From Laccaria trichodermophora (Eukaryota > Basidiomycota > Agaricomycetes > Agaricales > Hydnangiaceae): a DNA stretch of 64,000 nucleotides. The notes beneath the pieces were generated by a model. The model had not been told where the DNA came from. It made no database searches and saw only the letters and a program-made list of their open reading frames with translations. Location of the stretch: positions 3,038,001 to 3,102,000 of the forward strand of contig JACTVC010000002.1 of NCBI GenBank assembly GCA_018417955.1, given 5' to 3'. Position numbers and translations under genes: made by a program. Positions 1 to 12,678 of this stretch are shown here, piece after piece; position 1 is the first letter of the stretch, and each line of letters starts with the position of its first letter.

Positions 1-295
1 AGATCGATAACATACGCTAGAACCAAGATGCAGACGCCGACAAATCGGAAGGATTTGTGCACACGACTTACAAGCGATCGACTGATCGGATGGTTTAAAT
101 TTCAAGGCAATCAATGCCTAAAAATGAAAGCGTAAGCATGAAAAGTGCAGGGAGGTTTTGTATTAACGGACAACTGCAATACGCATGTGGTCCACTTCTG
201 TTAGCATGTTGAACCCAGAGCGTAGAGAAAGGGTGTAAAGGTGTAAACTTTTTATAAAACATTTTTATAACACGTCTGTCACAATCACGTGATCG
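1..295. other. 3' flank of the PHD gene, no gene seen
   Basis: AT-rich stretch downstream of the minus-strand PHD-finger gene. I see no convincing coding exon or RNA gene; it probably holds the 3' untranslated region and terminator. Confidence 0.5.
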
Positions 296-3200
296 TCACA
301 ATCGTACATACATATGCCTCTCCTTCTCCTTGGATCGCATCACAGGGGTTTCCTCAAAATGAGGCAGTAATGAACGGGAAGCCGTTGGCGACCTCAACAC
401 CTGTCGAGCCATGGACTCGTCGTTCAACTTGTTCCGTCTAACAGGAGAATCATCAAATGCATCCAACCTGTTCGGTGCTTCATAACTCAGACCACCCCCA
501 CTTCCCACTGCTCCATCGTCGTCCAACGCGGCAGAAAGAGACCCTGAGCCACCAAAGGTCTTGCTTGGGGATCCTCGGACCGTTGGTCGCGATGGCGTCT
601 GGAACAAGTCATTTACGCGAGTAGACCAAAGATTCTTTGGTGTGGTAAATGATGGTCCAAACCGTATCCCCCGTGATGGCGTCGAGGTGGGATCAAATGC
701 GTCGTAAGTCTGAGTAACAATGTCAAAAGGACCAGGAGTACTGGTGGTATAAATCCTTACACCATGCGGATGACGTTGAGGTGTCGTTGGACCATGGCTT
801 GAAGAACCGACCCAAGAGTTCCCATCGGGATGGTCAGAACGAGATCGCATAGGTGTCTCGGGTATCCTTGATGGATGCCAGTGAGGAGAGTCTTGGATTG
901 AGGGTTGGAAAAAAGGCGTGTCGGAAGATCGAGGAATATGGGGAGACTCGTCAGTTGGCACAAAAATTGGCTCGCTGGCCATGACAGAGTCAAAATCTTC
1001 CGAGTCAGAAGAGGGCGAATGGCTTCTTGTCAAGCATGTCCGACAAAACCAAGGATCCTCCTCCTTCCCAAGCTCAGCGATATTTCGGATGCCGATGCAT
1101 TGGAGGTGATACCACGTCTGGCAGCCATCACATTGCACGAGTTCACGTCCATCATCCGTCCCATTACAAATGCAAAGTACTTCGTCACCATCTTCATGCT
1201 CGTCGTCCAACTCGCGTTGTCGGCGTTGCTGGCGGTAAGAGAGGGCCCGCACACTCTTCTTGGAGAGCAATGCTGCCCGTGCATCACCAGGATCACTGGG
1301 AAAAAGACTTCTTTTCTTTAACTGAGCCTTCCTTGTGTCTTCTGGGTACGCCAGTAAAGGTACCATCTTCCCCCTACCAATTCTCACAGGTGATGGTCTG
1401 TCGGTGTCGTTCTCATAAACCATACCCCATTTTGAGGGTGGGAGCACCTCCTCATCCTCTTTCTGAGCGCTTCCCAAGTGACTGTCGCCATCATCTTCGT
1501 CGTCAGAGTCTCGATCCAGAAACCTTTCAATCCATCGCAATCTCTCTTCTTCTTCAGCTTTGGCAATTTCAGCGCGTTCCTCTGTGCGGAGACGCCATGG
1601 AAACTCGGTGTCAGGCCAATTCGGTTTTTCATTGACTTCCTCGAGAGTAGCAGTCGCGGAGGCCAACGCCTTTTTCTCTCTAGCAGTAGGTTGCGTGCCC
1701 TTCTTCTTGCGTCGATTAGCACCGCGTTTCTTGCTGGGCGATGGCTCTGGGCTCCCCGGATCGCGATGCTCGTCGCTGGGCACGTCGAGCAATACCCGCC
1801 CTTTTCCTTCTAACTGTATAGGAACAAGCCGTGTCCTCACACCGCTCTCTTGAATTCCAGAACGAAAGGCTGCAAGTCTCTTCCGCTTCTTCAGCTCTTT
1901 CTCGGTGGGCGGAGCTTCCTGAACTCTTTCCAATTGTTGCACTATATTGGATGATCCGGAAAAGCCTCCTGCAGGGAGGGCAACAGGCTGAGGCTGACGA
2001 ACCCAATCGGCTGTCCTCTGAACACGACCGTCAATATTAATGGTGCAAATACTGACCTTGAACCTTACGCACGTATCGACCGTAACCACCAGCCATTAAG
2101 CTCTCCTCAAAGCTTTCCTCAGAGGTCTCCTGGAACAGCTTCAACCTCCTGCCTTTATTGGGACTTTCCATAATTCCAACAGCAAGACCCCTATCCCCCC
2201 GTCGATCGCCCTCTTCGTCTTCAACGGCATTTGAATCAACCTCGGAGAGCGCTCGCTTTGCACGTTTGAAGTAATCAGGACGACGACTTTCAGCTTCCCG
2301 CACTTGAGCCAACCGGTCTTCCATCATTGCCTGACGTATCCGTTCCATCTCTCCACCTGCGACCGTTGAAAGGTCTGACGACGACGGAGGCCCAAGAGGA
2401 GATACAGGTGGCGTGGAGATGGATGGAATTCCAGAGATGTTCAGACAAGGAACACTGCTCGTAAGTAGGGAGGTAAAGGCGTCCTCGATGAGCACGGGTC
2501 CGTGACTAGGGGAAGAAGAATGCGGTCTGGAAATATCAGATGTTAAGTTTTCTGGGTTGCGTTCGCTAATCGTCGCCTTTGCTACGAAAGGTGACGAGAG
2601 TGTCGATGTGACATGTCGATCTGGCACTAAAGGGGAGCTCATAGGGGGAGAAATTCGTTTAGGGGGACCATGGGAAGAAGTAAGGGCAGCGATGGGGGAC
2701 TCGAGCGTTAACCTGACGTGAAGTTATAAGCAAAAACATACGTAATGACGAGAAGAGGACGAACATGGACGAGGATGCTGTCGGTGTCCCAAAATCATTA
2801 GAAAGGGATGGACTGGAGTAGCTTGAGCGACCTCGTTGGATGAGATTATATTGGGACTTACTGATATTGAGGTGTTGCCGTATTACTAAAGCGTGGTGCT
2901 GTAGTTCGAGAAACAAACGGACTGCACAAACCAATAAATGAGGGAATCTCCAAGGTTTTGTAAAGAAAATGACCTTGAATCGGGCGTCATGCATTGCTGA
3001 AAGGTTGAATGAGGATGAACATGCTCCCCTTCAGCGAAGCTGACACAAAAACTAGGGTTCAACTGTAACACTAGGTAACAATGGATCAGTCTTACTGTTT
3101 GGATGCCAAGAGACGCTGTCCTCGAGAAACAGGAGCTACAGAAGGATAAGACTGCGATCTGCTTGACAGTTAAGTTGCAGACCAACGGAGTAATGTTCCT

Positions 3201-3642
3201 ACTCACCCCAGCGAGACGGGAGACTGCGGTGAGCACGGAAGGTCAGGGATATATTTTGCAAAATCGACAGGGCTGCGTTGATGGGATGTTAGCTATCAAG
3301 ACCACAAAGAAACAGCCAAGGAAACTCGAGGACCATTGGCCACTCATACCTTTGGGGAGTCGGGAGATGACTATAATGGCTCGATGAAAAGGCAGGTAAA
3401 AGGTTTCCTTGAATTGCATCTGACCTGCAAGATCTCTTAGATCCTAAGAACTCGGTTGTGCGCAAATTTACTCACCTTGAGCTTAGCGCTGTCTCTCCGT
3501 ATGCAACCTTGATACCCCTCTCGTCCAGGGCCTTTTCAGAAGAAGTAGAATCAAAAATCGGGTCCTGAGTAGACAGAGATATATTATTATGGTTCATGGA
3601 TATATTGGTGTCCTGCTCCTTAGGTTGGCTCTGTGCAGCCAT
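296..3642 (-). CDS. PHD-finger protein (nine-exon model)
   Basis: Model of about 949 residues. Exons by descending coordinate: 3642-3476, 3424-3350, 3272-3207, 3135-3096, 2996-2974, 2921-2862, 2821-2765, 2712-2073 and 2017-296; phases agree throughout. The start (MAAQSQPKEQ) is the first ATG of an open exon with a clear GTGAGT donor. Near residues 655-708 is a C4HC3 PHD finger: CICNG, then CDGC, WYHLQC and CRTC. PHD fingers of this type usually bind the histone H3 tail, often methylated lysine 4, so a nuclear chromatin role is likely. The rest is low-complexity, rich in Ser/Pro and acidic residues, and I see no catalytic domain. The small 5' exons and the donors at 2764 (GTTCGT) and 2072 (GTGCGT) are the least certain parts. 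The DNMT2 gene starts 212 bp away on the other strand. Confidence 0.8.
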
Positions 3643-3854
3643 GTCGCTTTAGGCAACACGGAGAGGAAACAAGTGAAACGAGATGAAGAGGAAGATATCG
3701 CACAAAAAAAGGGGAATTCTCTTCACGGCAGTCTTGTATGCAAACAGGACAAGCTGCAACAAGACGGAGAATGCGAGTGAAAGAGGAAGTGAAAGACGGA
3801 AATGAAACTACAACCAATGTTCATATTACTGATTACATAAGCTCTCATTTATTC
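3643..3854. promoter_or_regulatory. Divergent promoter, PHD gene / DNMT2
   Basis: 212-bp gap between the start codons of two divergently transcribed genes. It must hold both core promoters and 5' leaders. No specific factor site is recognised. Confidence 0.45.
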
Positions 3855-5214
3855 ATGACTGTCCAAGCTCTTGAGTTTTACTGTGGAATCGGTAAGTAAG
3901 TAATTTGCTACCAAGACTCTTCTCGAGTTGATGATCTAACAATTTGAAGGTGGTTTGCATTTTGCCCTCTCCAGGAGCAGTCTGGGTGGGACCGTCGTCC
4001 GCGCATTCGACTGGGATCAGAGTGCTTGTCGTGTCTACAAAGCGAATCACTCAAACATCGTTACTAATGTTGGCCTTCTTTTCTCCGCTATTTATGAAAA
4101 CAAGATTTTGATTCGCATTGAGCGTAGGTGGATATCTCAACGCTAGTTGCAGCCGATTTGGCAGCTCTCAAAGCCGATCTCTGGCTACTCTCACCAGCGT
4201 GCCAGCCTTATACCATCTTGAACCCCAAAGCCAAAGATGCTTCTGATCCACGAGCACAATCATTTCTCCATCTCATCCAAAATGTTCTTCCAGAATTAAG
4301 ATCTACGAATCAACATCCGCAGCGCCTTCTTGTTGAAAATGTTGCGGGCTTTGAGGTGCTTGCGTTCATTTGCTCAATCTACCCTGAGTGCTTCACTTAC
4401 GCCATGTTTCTGCGCTGAAAAAGACTTCAACCACTCGTCAAATTCTTGTATCAATTCTCCATTCTCTCGGCTACTCTACTCTGGAGCTTCTCCTGACACC
4501 ATTGCAGTTTGGCATCCCAAACTCACGCTTACGATACTATCTACTAGCTAAGAAGGCACCATTGTCTTTCCCTCACGTCGATTCTTACAATTCAGATAAG
4601 GTGGGACGATGTATACCCGGCCGAGGGGCTGAATGGCTTGATCTAAGACTTGATCCTGATGCAATTGACCACGGATCTCCCACGAATAGCGTCGTGCACG
4701 ACCTCCGTCGATATCTCGACCCAGGGTATGATCCACGGGAGTTCCTAGTTCCAGACAAAGTATTAAAGAATTGGGGGAGGCTTTTTGACATCGTCCTGCC
4801 TTCTTCACGACGAACCTGTTGTTTTACTCGGGGGTACACTCAACTTGTCGAACGTAGCGGCTCCGTCTTGCAAAATAACGAGATCCTTGATGTGCGTTAC
4901 TTCATTACCTTTTTTTCCTTGCTACCTACTGACGTTTCCGTGTCTCATAGACGAAACTTACTTTCGATACCTTCTTCCAAGCTCAGGAACGAGAAGAACC
5001 TGAAGCGGTGAAAATATTACACCCTCTCGGTCTACGGTATTTTTCGCCAGAAGAACTTCTTCGTATTTTTGACTTCAATTCCTGCGATCCTCGGGCAGAG
5101 CCCGCCTTCCACTGGCCAGACGATATCTCGACCAAAACAAAATACAGGTTGATTGGGAACAGTGTAAACATTCGGGTAATTCAAGAATTGATTGAATATC
5201 TCTTTGAGGATTAG
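3855..5214 (+). CDS. DNMT2-type tRNA cytosine-5 methyltransferase
   Basis: Five exons: 3855-3891, 3950-4068, 4128-4355, 4424-4891 and 4951-5214, giving 371 residues, near the usual 380-420. Family members methylate C38 of certain tRNAs with S-adenosylmethionine and do little or no DNA methylation. Visible motifs: I (LEFYCGIGGLHFA), IV (SPACQPYT, nucleophile Cys77, close to human Cys79), VI (ENVAGFE), VIII (QFGIPNSRLRYYLLAK), the family-specific CFTRGYTQLVE segment, and the C-terminal YRLIGNSVN. Motif IV reads PACQ where most members have PPCQ. The start is fixed by joining exon 1 (MTVQALEFYCGI) to the GGLHFA exon. Assignment to DNMT2 rather than a DNA methyltransferase rests on small size, no N-terminal regulatory region, and the CFT motif. 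Confidence 0.93.
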
Positions 5215-5514
5215 CACTTGCCATACGAAAACACTTGTAGTCGGGCATTCAGATATGGGCGTTGTTTGCTCCTTATAACCAATCAACGTTGGTGACGGCT
5301 ACGAAGAGCTGAAGAGGAAAGGTAAAAAAGAGGATGTGCTTTCACGGAGTCGCAGGAACCTAGTCTCTTATACAGACCTTAGTATTACAAATGATAATCG
5401 ATTTGTTAGCAGGAACCTCCTGATGCTTTTGATCACGCCGGCCTTCTTGAACGCCGACCCGGTAGTTAGATCAAGGTTGGAACAACACCACAACACCCCG
5501 CATTGCCCCATACC

Positions 5515-7459
5515 ATGACCGGCCGCAGGACTTTTCTTGTTGGAGGGGGATCCACTGCGTTTATCAAGGTGGGCAAATTCTATGTCTGGTGAAGGTCACC
5601 CTGATTGCCTGGAAGCCAAGGGGAAATAGGACCACTGAAGACGTACGTTTCTACCCCGAGTTATCCTACGCAGCGCTCAGTTGAAATAACACCTAGATGG
5701 GACTTGAAGCCGCAACGAAGGCTTTACTTGATGCCGGTGCGCCCCCAAGGAATTCGATCAAGAGGAAGTCCTAAGTGCAGACCTTTCAGGCATAACCTAC
5801 GACGCCGTTGAGGCCGCCTACGTAGGTTACTGTTATGGCGACTCTACTAGCGGGCAGGTGTGTCTTCAGAAGGATCTCAACGTGTCGAAGGCTGCTTACT
5901 CTCCGTCAGCGCTCTCTTTATAACCTTGGTCTTATAAACATCCCAATTGTCAATGTCAATAACAACTGCTCGACTGGATCTTCAGCATTATGCCAGGCCA
6001 ATATGACTGTCAAGTACGGACAATTTGAATGCGCGTTGGCCCTCGGCTTCGAGCGCATGAAGCCTGGTAGTCTTGGCACCAACTTTCCAGATCGCGCACC
6101 ACCTACATTACTCATCAACCAACGGTCGCAGGAGCTTGAGAAAGAAGTTCTCGGTGAAAATCATGGCCCTGGCGCACCTCGTATGTTTGATAATGGTGCT
6201 CAAGAGTATTTTATCAAGTATGGCGGCACACAGGCGCATCTGGCCATGATTGGTAAATTCGAGGTTTCTCCCTTGGAGCACCGACCTCATCATGTACTTG
6301 TAGCATCCAAGAATCATAAGCATTCGGTAAAAAATCCTTATTCTCAGTTTAGAGATGGTTGGAGCGTCGAACAAGTGTTGGCGGCACCCAAGATCACCAA
6401 TAACCTGACAAAGCTCATGTGTAGTCCCACGTCTGTAAGTACTTGCCAATATCGCCCTCTATCTTCTTCACATGTTCAAGGATGGAGCCGCATGCTGCAT
6501 TGTCGCATCGGAGGAATTCGTTCACGCCCATGGCCTTGAAAATCAAGCCATCGAGATCGTTGCCACTGCTTTAACCACTGATGGACCCACTACATTCGAA
6601 ACCAGTGCTATGAATGTTGTTGGATACGAAATGTCAAAAGTATGTGCCGATAAAGTTTTCAAAGAAGCTGGTTTCGCGGAAGGACAAGGCAGGGACCAAG
6701 TTGGTGTCATTGAGCTTCACGATTGTTTCGCCGCTAATGAGGTAGGGAGCATATCTTCAGCATTTATCATTTGTATCGTTGATTCTAAGTGAATTTTAGC
6801 TCATCACCTACCCCGCTTTGGGTTTGTGTGATCTGAATGGTGCACATAAACTTGTGGAGCGCGGAGACAACACAGTACGCCGCCTTTCGTTATCTTGTTT
6901 GGCCTTCCCGCAGCTCAACTGTCTTTCTAAGTACGGTGGCAAGTACGTGATAAACCCAAGCGGGGGCTTAGAGGCCAAAGGACACCCCTTGGGAGCATCT
7001 GGTCTTGGAATGCACTTCTACATCATGAGTGAGTTTACGACAACGCCGAGTGTGGTTTTATTTGACAAGATAATCCTTCTAGTGCAATTGCGGGATTGTA
7101 AGGTTTCTCGTATAAAGAGTTTTGTTCATTATCATAAACAAGCTTGTAGGGGCCGGCCCAATGCAAGCACCAGGACTCTTCGATATCTCGGATAAACGAG
7201 GCAAATATGGTTTGGTGCATAATATTGGCTTGGGTGGGGCTGTGGTTGTTTCACTGCTCCGTAGACCTGAATTTTACAAGCCTGGCGGACCTGACGGAAG
7301 GACTAGGTAAGCATCAGGAAATACTCTTGTGTGTAACTAACGATTCGCAGGCTCGGCTACAATCATGCCCATGAATGCCAGCCTATCACTATGGATGATG
7401 TCAACAAGGTCAAGTCGAAGCGTTCTTCTCCATATGTTTTACAGCACGCCAAACTCTGA
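5515..7459 (+). CDS. Peroxisomal SCP2-type thiolase (SCPx thiolase domain)
   Basis: Twelve exons, all in phase: 5515-5568, 5616-5642, 5697-5736, 5781-5857, 5910-6252, 6304-6434, 6481-6741, 6800-6874, 6932-7028, 7083-7097, 7150-7306 and 7351-7459, giving 461 residues. Thiolases of this group cleave 3-ketoacyl-CoA in peroxisomal beta-oxidation. Motifs: [12 protein letters not shown] with the acyl-accepting Cys, [37 protein letters not shown] and the C-terminal GHPLGASG loop. The protein ends in AKL, a type 1 peroxisomal targeting signal as in mammalian SCP2. There is no C-terminal SCP2 sterol-carrier domain. Exon 10 is a 15-nt microexon that restores the conserved MQLRDWAGPM segment. The first two or three small exons are the least secure. 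Confidence 0.92.
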
Positions 7460-8104
7460 AATGGATCAGCATGAAGTTTGACGGTGACATTTACCAGAAG
7501 CGACTAGTAATTATCACTGTATCCCCTGTTTACAACTGCACATCGGCTAATGGCAAAGGAAAAAGCATATTTCACGCACGACCTTTGAACGATCGTGATC
7601 TAGTCGAGCATTATTGATCTACGAATGCTACAATGCCCTTCCTCCATTCACTACTCTTTTGCGAAAATGTGTGCCTACAAACAAGATTCGGGAGCTGAGT
7701 GTGGAGCGTATGTGTTTTGGCACTATAGCGGGCGCCGCGCGGCCAACAAGCAGCAGGTTTTGAACCGTCGGCAGCTCCTAGTAAGACGAGATTTACCAGA
7801 CGACTGGATCCTTCTGTGTTTCTAAATGCTCCTTTGGCGCTCTTCCTGCAGCGAGCTTGGATTCCTCTGACCTGTGACTTAAGCCTACTTAGTCAAAACC
7901 TGATCATGCACTTCAATTGGTTGGGAACTACGCGTTGTCTGGCCGAACAAATGGGCGGATGCGAGTCACGACCACCTCGCCACGCCATGAAATTGCACCT
8001 CCAACTAAAAGCAGGAATTAAAAAAAAAAAAGGTATGTGCAAAAGAAACGGGGGATATATATATTTAGTAATGTTGGAAATCAAATAAATAGCGCATCCA
8101 AAAA
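7460..8104. other. Convergent intergenic gap, no gene seen
   Basis: Space between the stops of the thiolase and DOT1 genes. Short open frames here show no family signature or splice logic. A 12-base A run lies near 8022. Probably two 3' untranslated regions and terminators. Confidence 0.5.
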
Positions 8105-10494
8105 TCACCCTAGGACCCGATAAGTCCGAAAGCGCGAGTTGTCCTGGAGTCCATTATCGGCGTCACAGTCTTTGGGATGTGCTGGCCTCTTCCTCATGCT
8201 TCGTCCCGAGCTGGCTCGAGCGCTTTCAAATCGTTCTCTAATTTTCGCGTACCCTTCACGATCCACGCGATGGAGGTAGTATGTACCTCCACTGTTGCCC
8301 CAGGAAACGCTTCCAGAGTGATAGTGACGTTCAGTGACCTCAAAAATTGTACTGATATCATCGACCTAAGAGGGGCACATGTTAGACGAAGATATGGAAG
8401 CTAGCAAGGCTTGCTCACGTTACGTTCCGTCACTCGGGCATTTAAGGAGCTTACAAAAGGCGCCAATGATATTACAATCGCACCCTCTTTTAGATCCAAA
8501 AACTTGGGTCTCAATGCCTCATTCACTGAAAATATAATCCATGAGCCATTCTGAAATTTGAAAGAACATGGCGGGGGACCTACGGCTCTCCTCGAACACC
8601 TTGTTATCCACTAAGACAACGTCAGCTTTGGCGATGAGCTCGTCCACCCGTTTACTTGTCAACATATTTCCTTTCTCCAACTCCATCTCGCCGACCTTGA
8701 CCCCCCACATACGACAGCGGACCTTTATTTGCTCCACCATATCTTCCGCTACCCTGGCTGGGGCTGGCATCAACTCTATTCCATAACTTGTGCATCCTGT
8801 TTGTAGACTGGCTTGCACGACCACATTCCCAACTCCACTCCCCAGATCGAGGAATAAAGAATCCTCTTTCAGCTGAGTGATTTCTATCATTTCGGATGAG
8901 AGATTAGGCATTAATTCCCCGTATACGGTGCTGGAGAAAGCCTCGTATTGTTTTAGTTTTGGGACGTTAGGCCCGACTGTGCGCTGATAGTTTTCCTCGA
9001 TTATGCGCATGAGGACCTTCTTTGGCATCCCAGTCTTGGTCCATGACTCAACAACTGTCATCATGGGGTTCTTAGGTCCCGCGCCAAGCCTGTCGTTTGG
9101 GACCTGGGGGTATTTAATGGAATGCAGGATGCTGTTTATTTCCTTCATAGCACGAAGGAAAAGTGGCCCATCTTGCATGTGAATGGCACGTTGAACGGCA
9201 CGTAAGAGTGGAATTCGTTTTGGCTGGGAAGAGGAGGAATGTGACGAGAGAGATGTTAATAATGATGAATCAGATGAGCAGCCGCTGAGACTAGAAGTTG
9301 ACGCAGAGCTTGGCGAGTGAGGGGGTGAGGGTGAGGGTGAAGCAGGTGGTGATATTGCTTCAGAGAGTGTTTCATTGGGTATAGGACCGAAAAGACTTTG
9401 CTGGTCTGGTGTAAGATAACCTAAACTTCTTGATTAGGCGGACGTTAAAACAAAAGGGTGTATACGAACAGTCCACAATTGTGTACAATGACTTTTCTAG
9501 GTCCATGATTGGATTATAATGGTCTTTATCTTTCGGTGCCAGCAGAACAAACCTATCAAAGAGTCAATTTGGGGAATAGAGGCGCCAACACGGTGGCATG
9601 GGAACCTCCTGGACACAAATAACGGGAAGGACTGTTCATGGAACAATTATAAAGCACGTGGGTTAACGTATCTTGCGTGTCCCAATAACGGTTATCACAT
9701 AAAGTGCGCTGTCCAGGATTGATTCGCCAAGCCTGCCGGTCCGGCGGAACGAGTCGTTGACTCACCTTTCGATTGCGCACGTGTTCGGGTATTCAAGCTC
9801 AACGACGGGATAGTCTGTCGGATGTGGATTGAACGACGTGTCATTTGGGTCGTCGGGATTCTTAAAGTCTGGGCGGTGATGAATGGTTGATGGAGGCGAG
9901 GGGGGGCACGGAGAGCTTACATGCTTTGTACGACTTGATAAGCCGCTTCACTACGACCTCGGAGCTCAGGTAATGTTCACCTGGGGCGCCATCCTCGTCT
10001 GTACGCCATCGACGTGGTGGGGTGGGAGAGTCGGAGTCCAGTCCCGGAAAGAGGGAGGTGGACCGTGAGCGGCTGGTACGGTAAATAGGTTGTGGTGACG
10101 GGGGGGCCAGTGAGGCGTTCCTACTCGCAGATCGCGAAGAGGAATTGGAGGCGTGAGCAGACTTCCGTTTCCCAGGGCGCTCTTTAGCGGACGAGGTGCG
10201 TAGTCGTTTGACCTCGCGAGGAAGATCAGAAGGACCTTGTGGTAGAGCGGAAGAAAGGGACTTTCGCTTTCTTGAAGAAGCGGGAGGACTTGAGAGTGGA
10301 GAAGACGTGATTGGAGAAGAGTGTCGGGTGGCGGAAGTGGTGGCACTCAAGTTGCGTTGAGGAAGTGGTCGACGAGTAATTCGCGTAGTTACAACAACAT
10401 TTGAAGAAGTAGACGCGACAGGTTTCGATACTTTTGAAGCAGAAAAAAAAGAAAGGTCCGTAGACGATGGTCGCCGCGTTGGTGAAGGTATCAT
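8105..10494 (-). CDS. DOT1: DOT1 histone H3 lysine-79 methyltransferase
   Basis: Six exons: 10494-9921, 9868-9766, 9552-9466, 9425-8584, 8525-8419 and 8365-8105, giving 657 residues with consistent phases. DOT1 is a non-SET methyltransferase that methylates nucleosomal H3K79, affecting silencing and DNA-damage signalling. The N-terminal ~190 residues are basic and Ser/Arg/Pro-rich, like DNA- or nucleosome-binding tails. The fold begins with YPVVELEYPN, FVLLAPKDKDHYNP and SLYTIVDCSLGYLT. The catalytic core has VYGEL, the SAM-binding DLGSGVGN near residue 447, SYGIE and VVLVDNKVFEES, then LRPKFLDLKEG after the next intron. A further ATG lies 30 bp upstream (10524), and either start is possible. 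Confidence 0.93.
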
Positions 10495-10557
10495 TACAAC
10501 AACCAATTTTAAGTGGCTGTGCACATTCTACCTTACTCTCAATTTAATTGTCTTCAG
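10495..10557. promoter_or_regulatory. Very short divergent promoter, DOT1 / FAD oxidoreductase
   Basis: Only 63 bp separate the two start codons, so 5' leaders and core promoters must overlap or lie within the opposite gene. Confidence 0.45.
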
Positions 10558-12350
10558 ATGATCCCATGGCCTCGTCGCCTAAGGAATATCTTCATCCGAG
10601 CCCTTATTCGTGCTATTTCTCTACTCTATCCACCCGTCCATGCCCTCTTCTCCCGCATTCGTGGCTCACCAGGCGTCCCAATTAACGACCCAAGTACTTC
10701 CTATTGGACTTTGCACCCATCACCCATATCAAGACACGGCGCCAACGGTGACTTGCCAAAGTACGCGGATATTGTCGTTATTGGTAGTGGGATCACTGGC
10801 ACCTCCTTTGCAAGGGCAATATTGGATTACGATGCCCTCCACGGCGTAACCGGGAAACCCCTTTGTGTTCTCATGCTGGAAGCAAGAGACGTTTGCTCGG
10901 GAGCAACGGGAAGGTTTGTAACTCACCTTTAAATTGTATGAGTTATAAATCGAATCTCTCTTTCCAGAAATGGCGGACATATTACGCCAATGCTTTATCA
11001 CGACTATACCGAGTTAAAGGCAGCGCATGGCATAGACATGGCCAGAAAAATTATTCGTTTTCGTCTATCTCATTTTCAAGAGTTGCTCTCTGTCGCTACT
11101 GAAGAGAATCTGCTCGAGGAATCACAATGTCGGGAAGTCGAGGCATTAGATGCGTTTTACGAACCAAGTTTATATAACGAAGCCAAAGAAAAACTAGAAA
11201 CATACAAAAAGGATTTACCAGAGGAAAGCTCACGATATCAGACATACGAGGGATCTGACGAGATCAAGGTCTCTCTCTCACTGTTTCCACCTTTCAAATC
11301 GACGACGCTGACCAGTTGTTTATTTATACAGAATTTGCAACTTTCACGGTTGACTGTGGGTTGCATGTCTACTCGGGGAGGTGCTGTGCATCCATACCAC
11401 CTCGTGACAGGCATCTTGGCTCGTCTGCTTCGTGTTTACCCTTCAAAGTAAGTGGTCGTGACGCGATCGTAGGGCTTTTATAATACTGACAGCTTCCCAG
11501 CTTTTATCTGTTTTCGCACACACCCTGTACCTCTATATCTGGTCCACAGTCGGCCGAGGGACCTCAAATATACTCATTGGAAACTCCCAAAGGAACCATT
11601 CAAACACCTCATGTCGTCCATGCAACAAATGCTTGGGCCTCACATCTCATTCCCGGGATGCGAGAAAAAATTATTCCAGCCAGGGGCGTCATGACAGCCC
11701 AAAGACCCCGACCTGGCTTGGGAGAGGGATCAAAGAAGAAGTGGCCCACAACATGGACTGGTCAGCGTTCATTTGTCTTTTACCCAAGTAATTCCTTCGA
11801 TGTATACGACTACCTGACGCAGCAACCGGCTGCTGATTCTGCAGTTTCTGTCCATCTCAAATCGGCTGGTGAACTAATGTTTGGTGGGGGTTTTGGCAGA
11901 GATAATGGGTTTCTAACGGAGGTTGGAAATGTAGACGATCGTGGATGGAATAGTAGGACCGCGAGTTACCTACAAGGAGCCCTTTCCAATTATTTCAAGG
12001 TCGACGATAACGACTCAAAGGAAGAGGTGAAAGCCACATGGGGTGGAATTTTGGGTATTTCGGTGGACCAACAGCCCTGGGTTGGCCGAATTCCAGCGAC
12101 GATTACCAGTCGAGGATCCGTTTTTGGGGGCGCACCGACGGCTACTAATTTGGCAGCTCCAGGAGAATGGCTGGCAGCAGGTTATACAGGAGAAGGCATG
12201 GTCCACGCTTGGCAGAGTGGCAAGGCCTTGGCTTACATGGTCCTTGGGATTGACAAAGGGGGCATCCTCCCCGAAGTGTTTAGGATATCTGAAGAGAGGT
12301 GGAAAGATGTAGAGATCGAGGACTTGATTGCCTCGTTTCTGAACTTGTAG
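10558..12350 (+). CDS. FAD-dependent oxidoreductase, DAO family
   Basis: Four exons: 10558-10913, 10968-11268, 11332-11447 and 11501-12350, giving 540 residues. The dinucleotide-binding motif VVIGSGITGTSFA lies near residues 77-89, followed by LMLEARDVCSGATG and RNGGHITP, typical of the D-amino-acid-oxidase/glycine-oxidase-like fold (pfam DAO). The C-terminal part has GVMTAQRP and a final AGYTGEGMVHAWQSGKALA, the usual closing FAD contact. A basic, partly hydrophobic N-terminal ~45 residues precede the fold and could be an anchor or targeting segment. The substrate cannot be read from the sequence. The first ATG in the reading frame is used. Confidence 0.88.
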
Positions 12351-12678
12351 TCATTTTTTATTATTCAAGCTCATTTATTACTGCGGTGTTCACGTGGGAG
12401 TGCTTTGAATATATTTTGATTGTGGCTTTCTTGATTGCAACAGATTTGCTTTCGTCGCTGTTGCCAGCGTCCACCAGCCTTGTTCTCATTCCTTCTCTTC
12501 CTCCCATATCTCCGTCCCCTCGACGCTTGACAGCGACCAAAGCCGTGTCCTTTCCATAATTCTTCGTGTTTGTTGCCACGGCTGTGAGTGTGCACTTGCC
12601 TTGAAAGGCAGCCCTGAGTATTGACACACACACACACCGAGCAGCGCACGAAGGATTGCACGGCTGGTCAACAAGTTC
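12351..12678. other. Intergenic gap with short CA repeat
   Basis: Between the oxidoreductase stop and the next gene start. Pyrimidine-rich, with a short (CA)n run near 12625-12636. Likely a terminator followed by the promoter of the next gene. Confidence 0.4.

Noticed and set aside
1027..1635. Plus-strand ORF of 202 codons
   Set aside because: Shadow of the PHD gene; the minus frame has the PHD finger and consistent splicing.
3855..5214. Idea that the cytosine-5 methyltransferase causes the CpG decay of nearby repeats
   Set aside because: Size and motifs fit DNMT2, a tRNA enzyme; a separate DNA methyltransferase would be expected.
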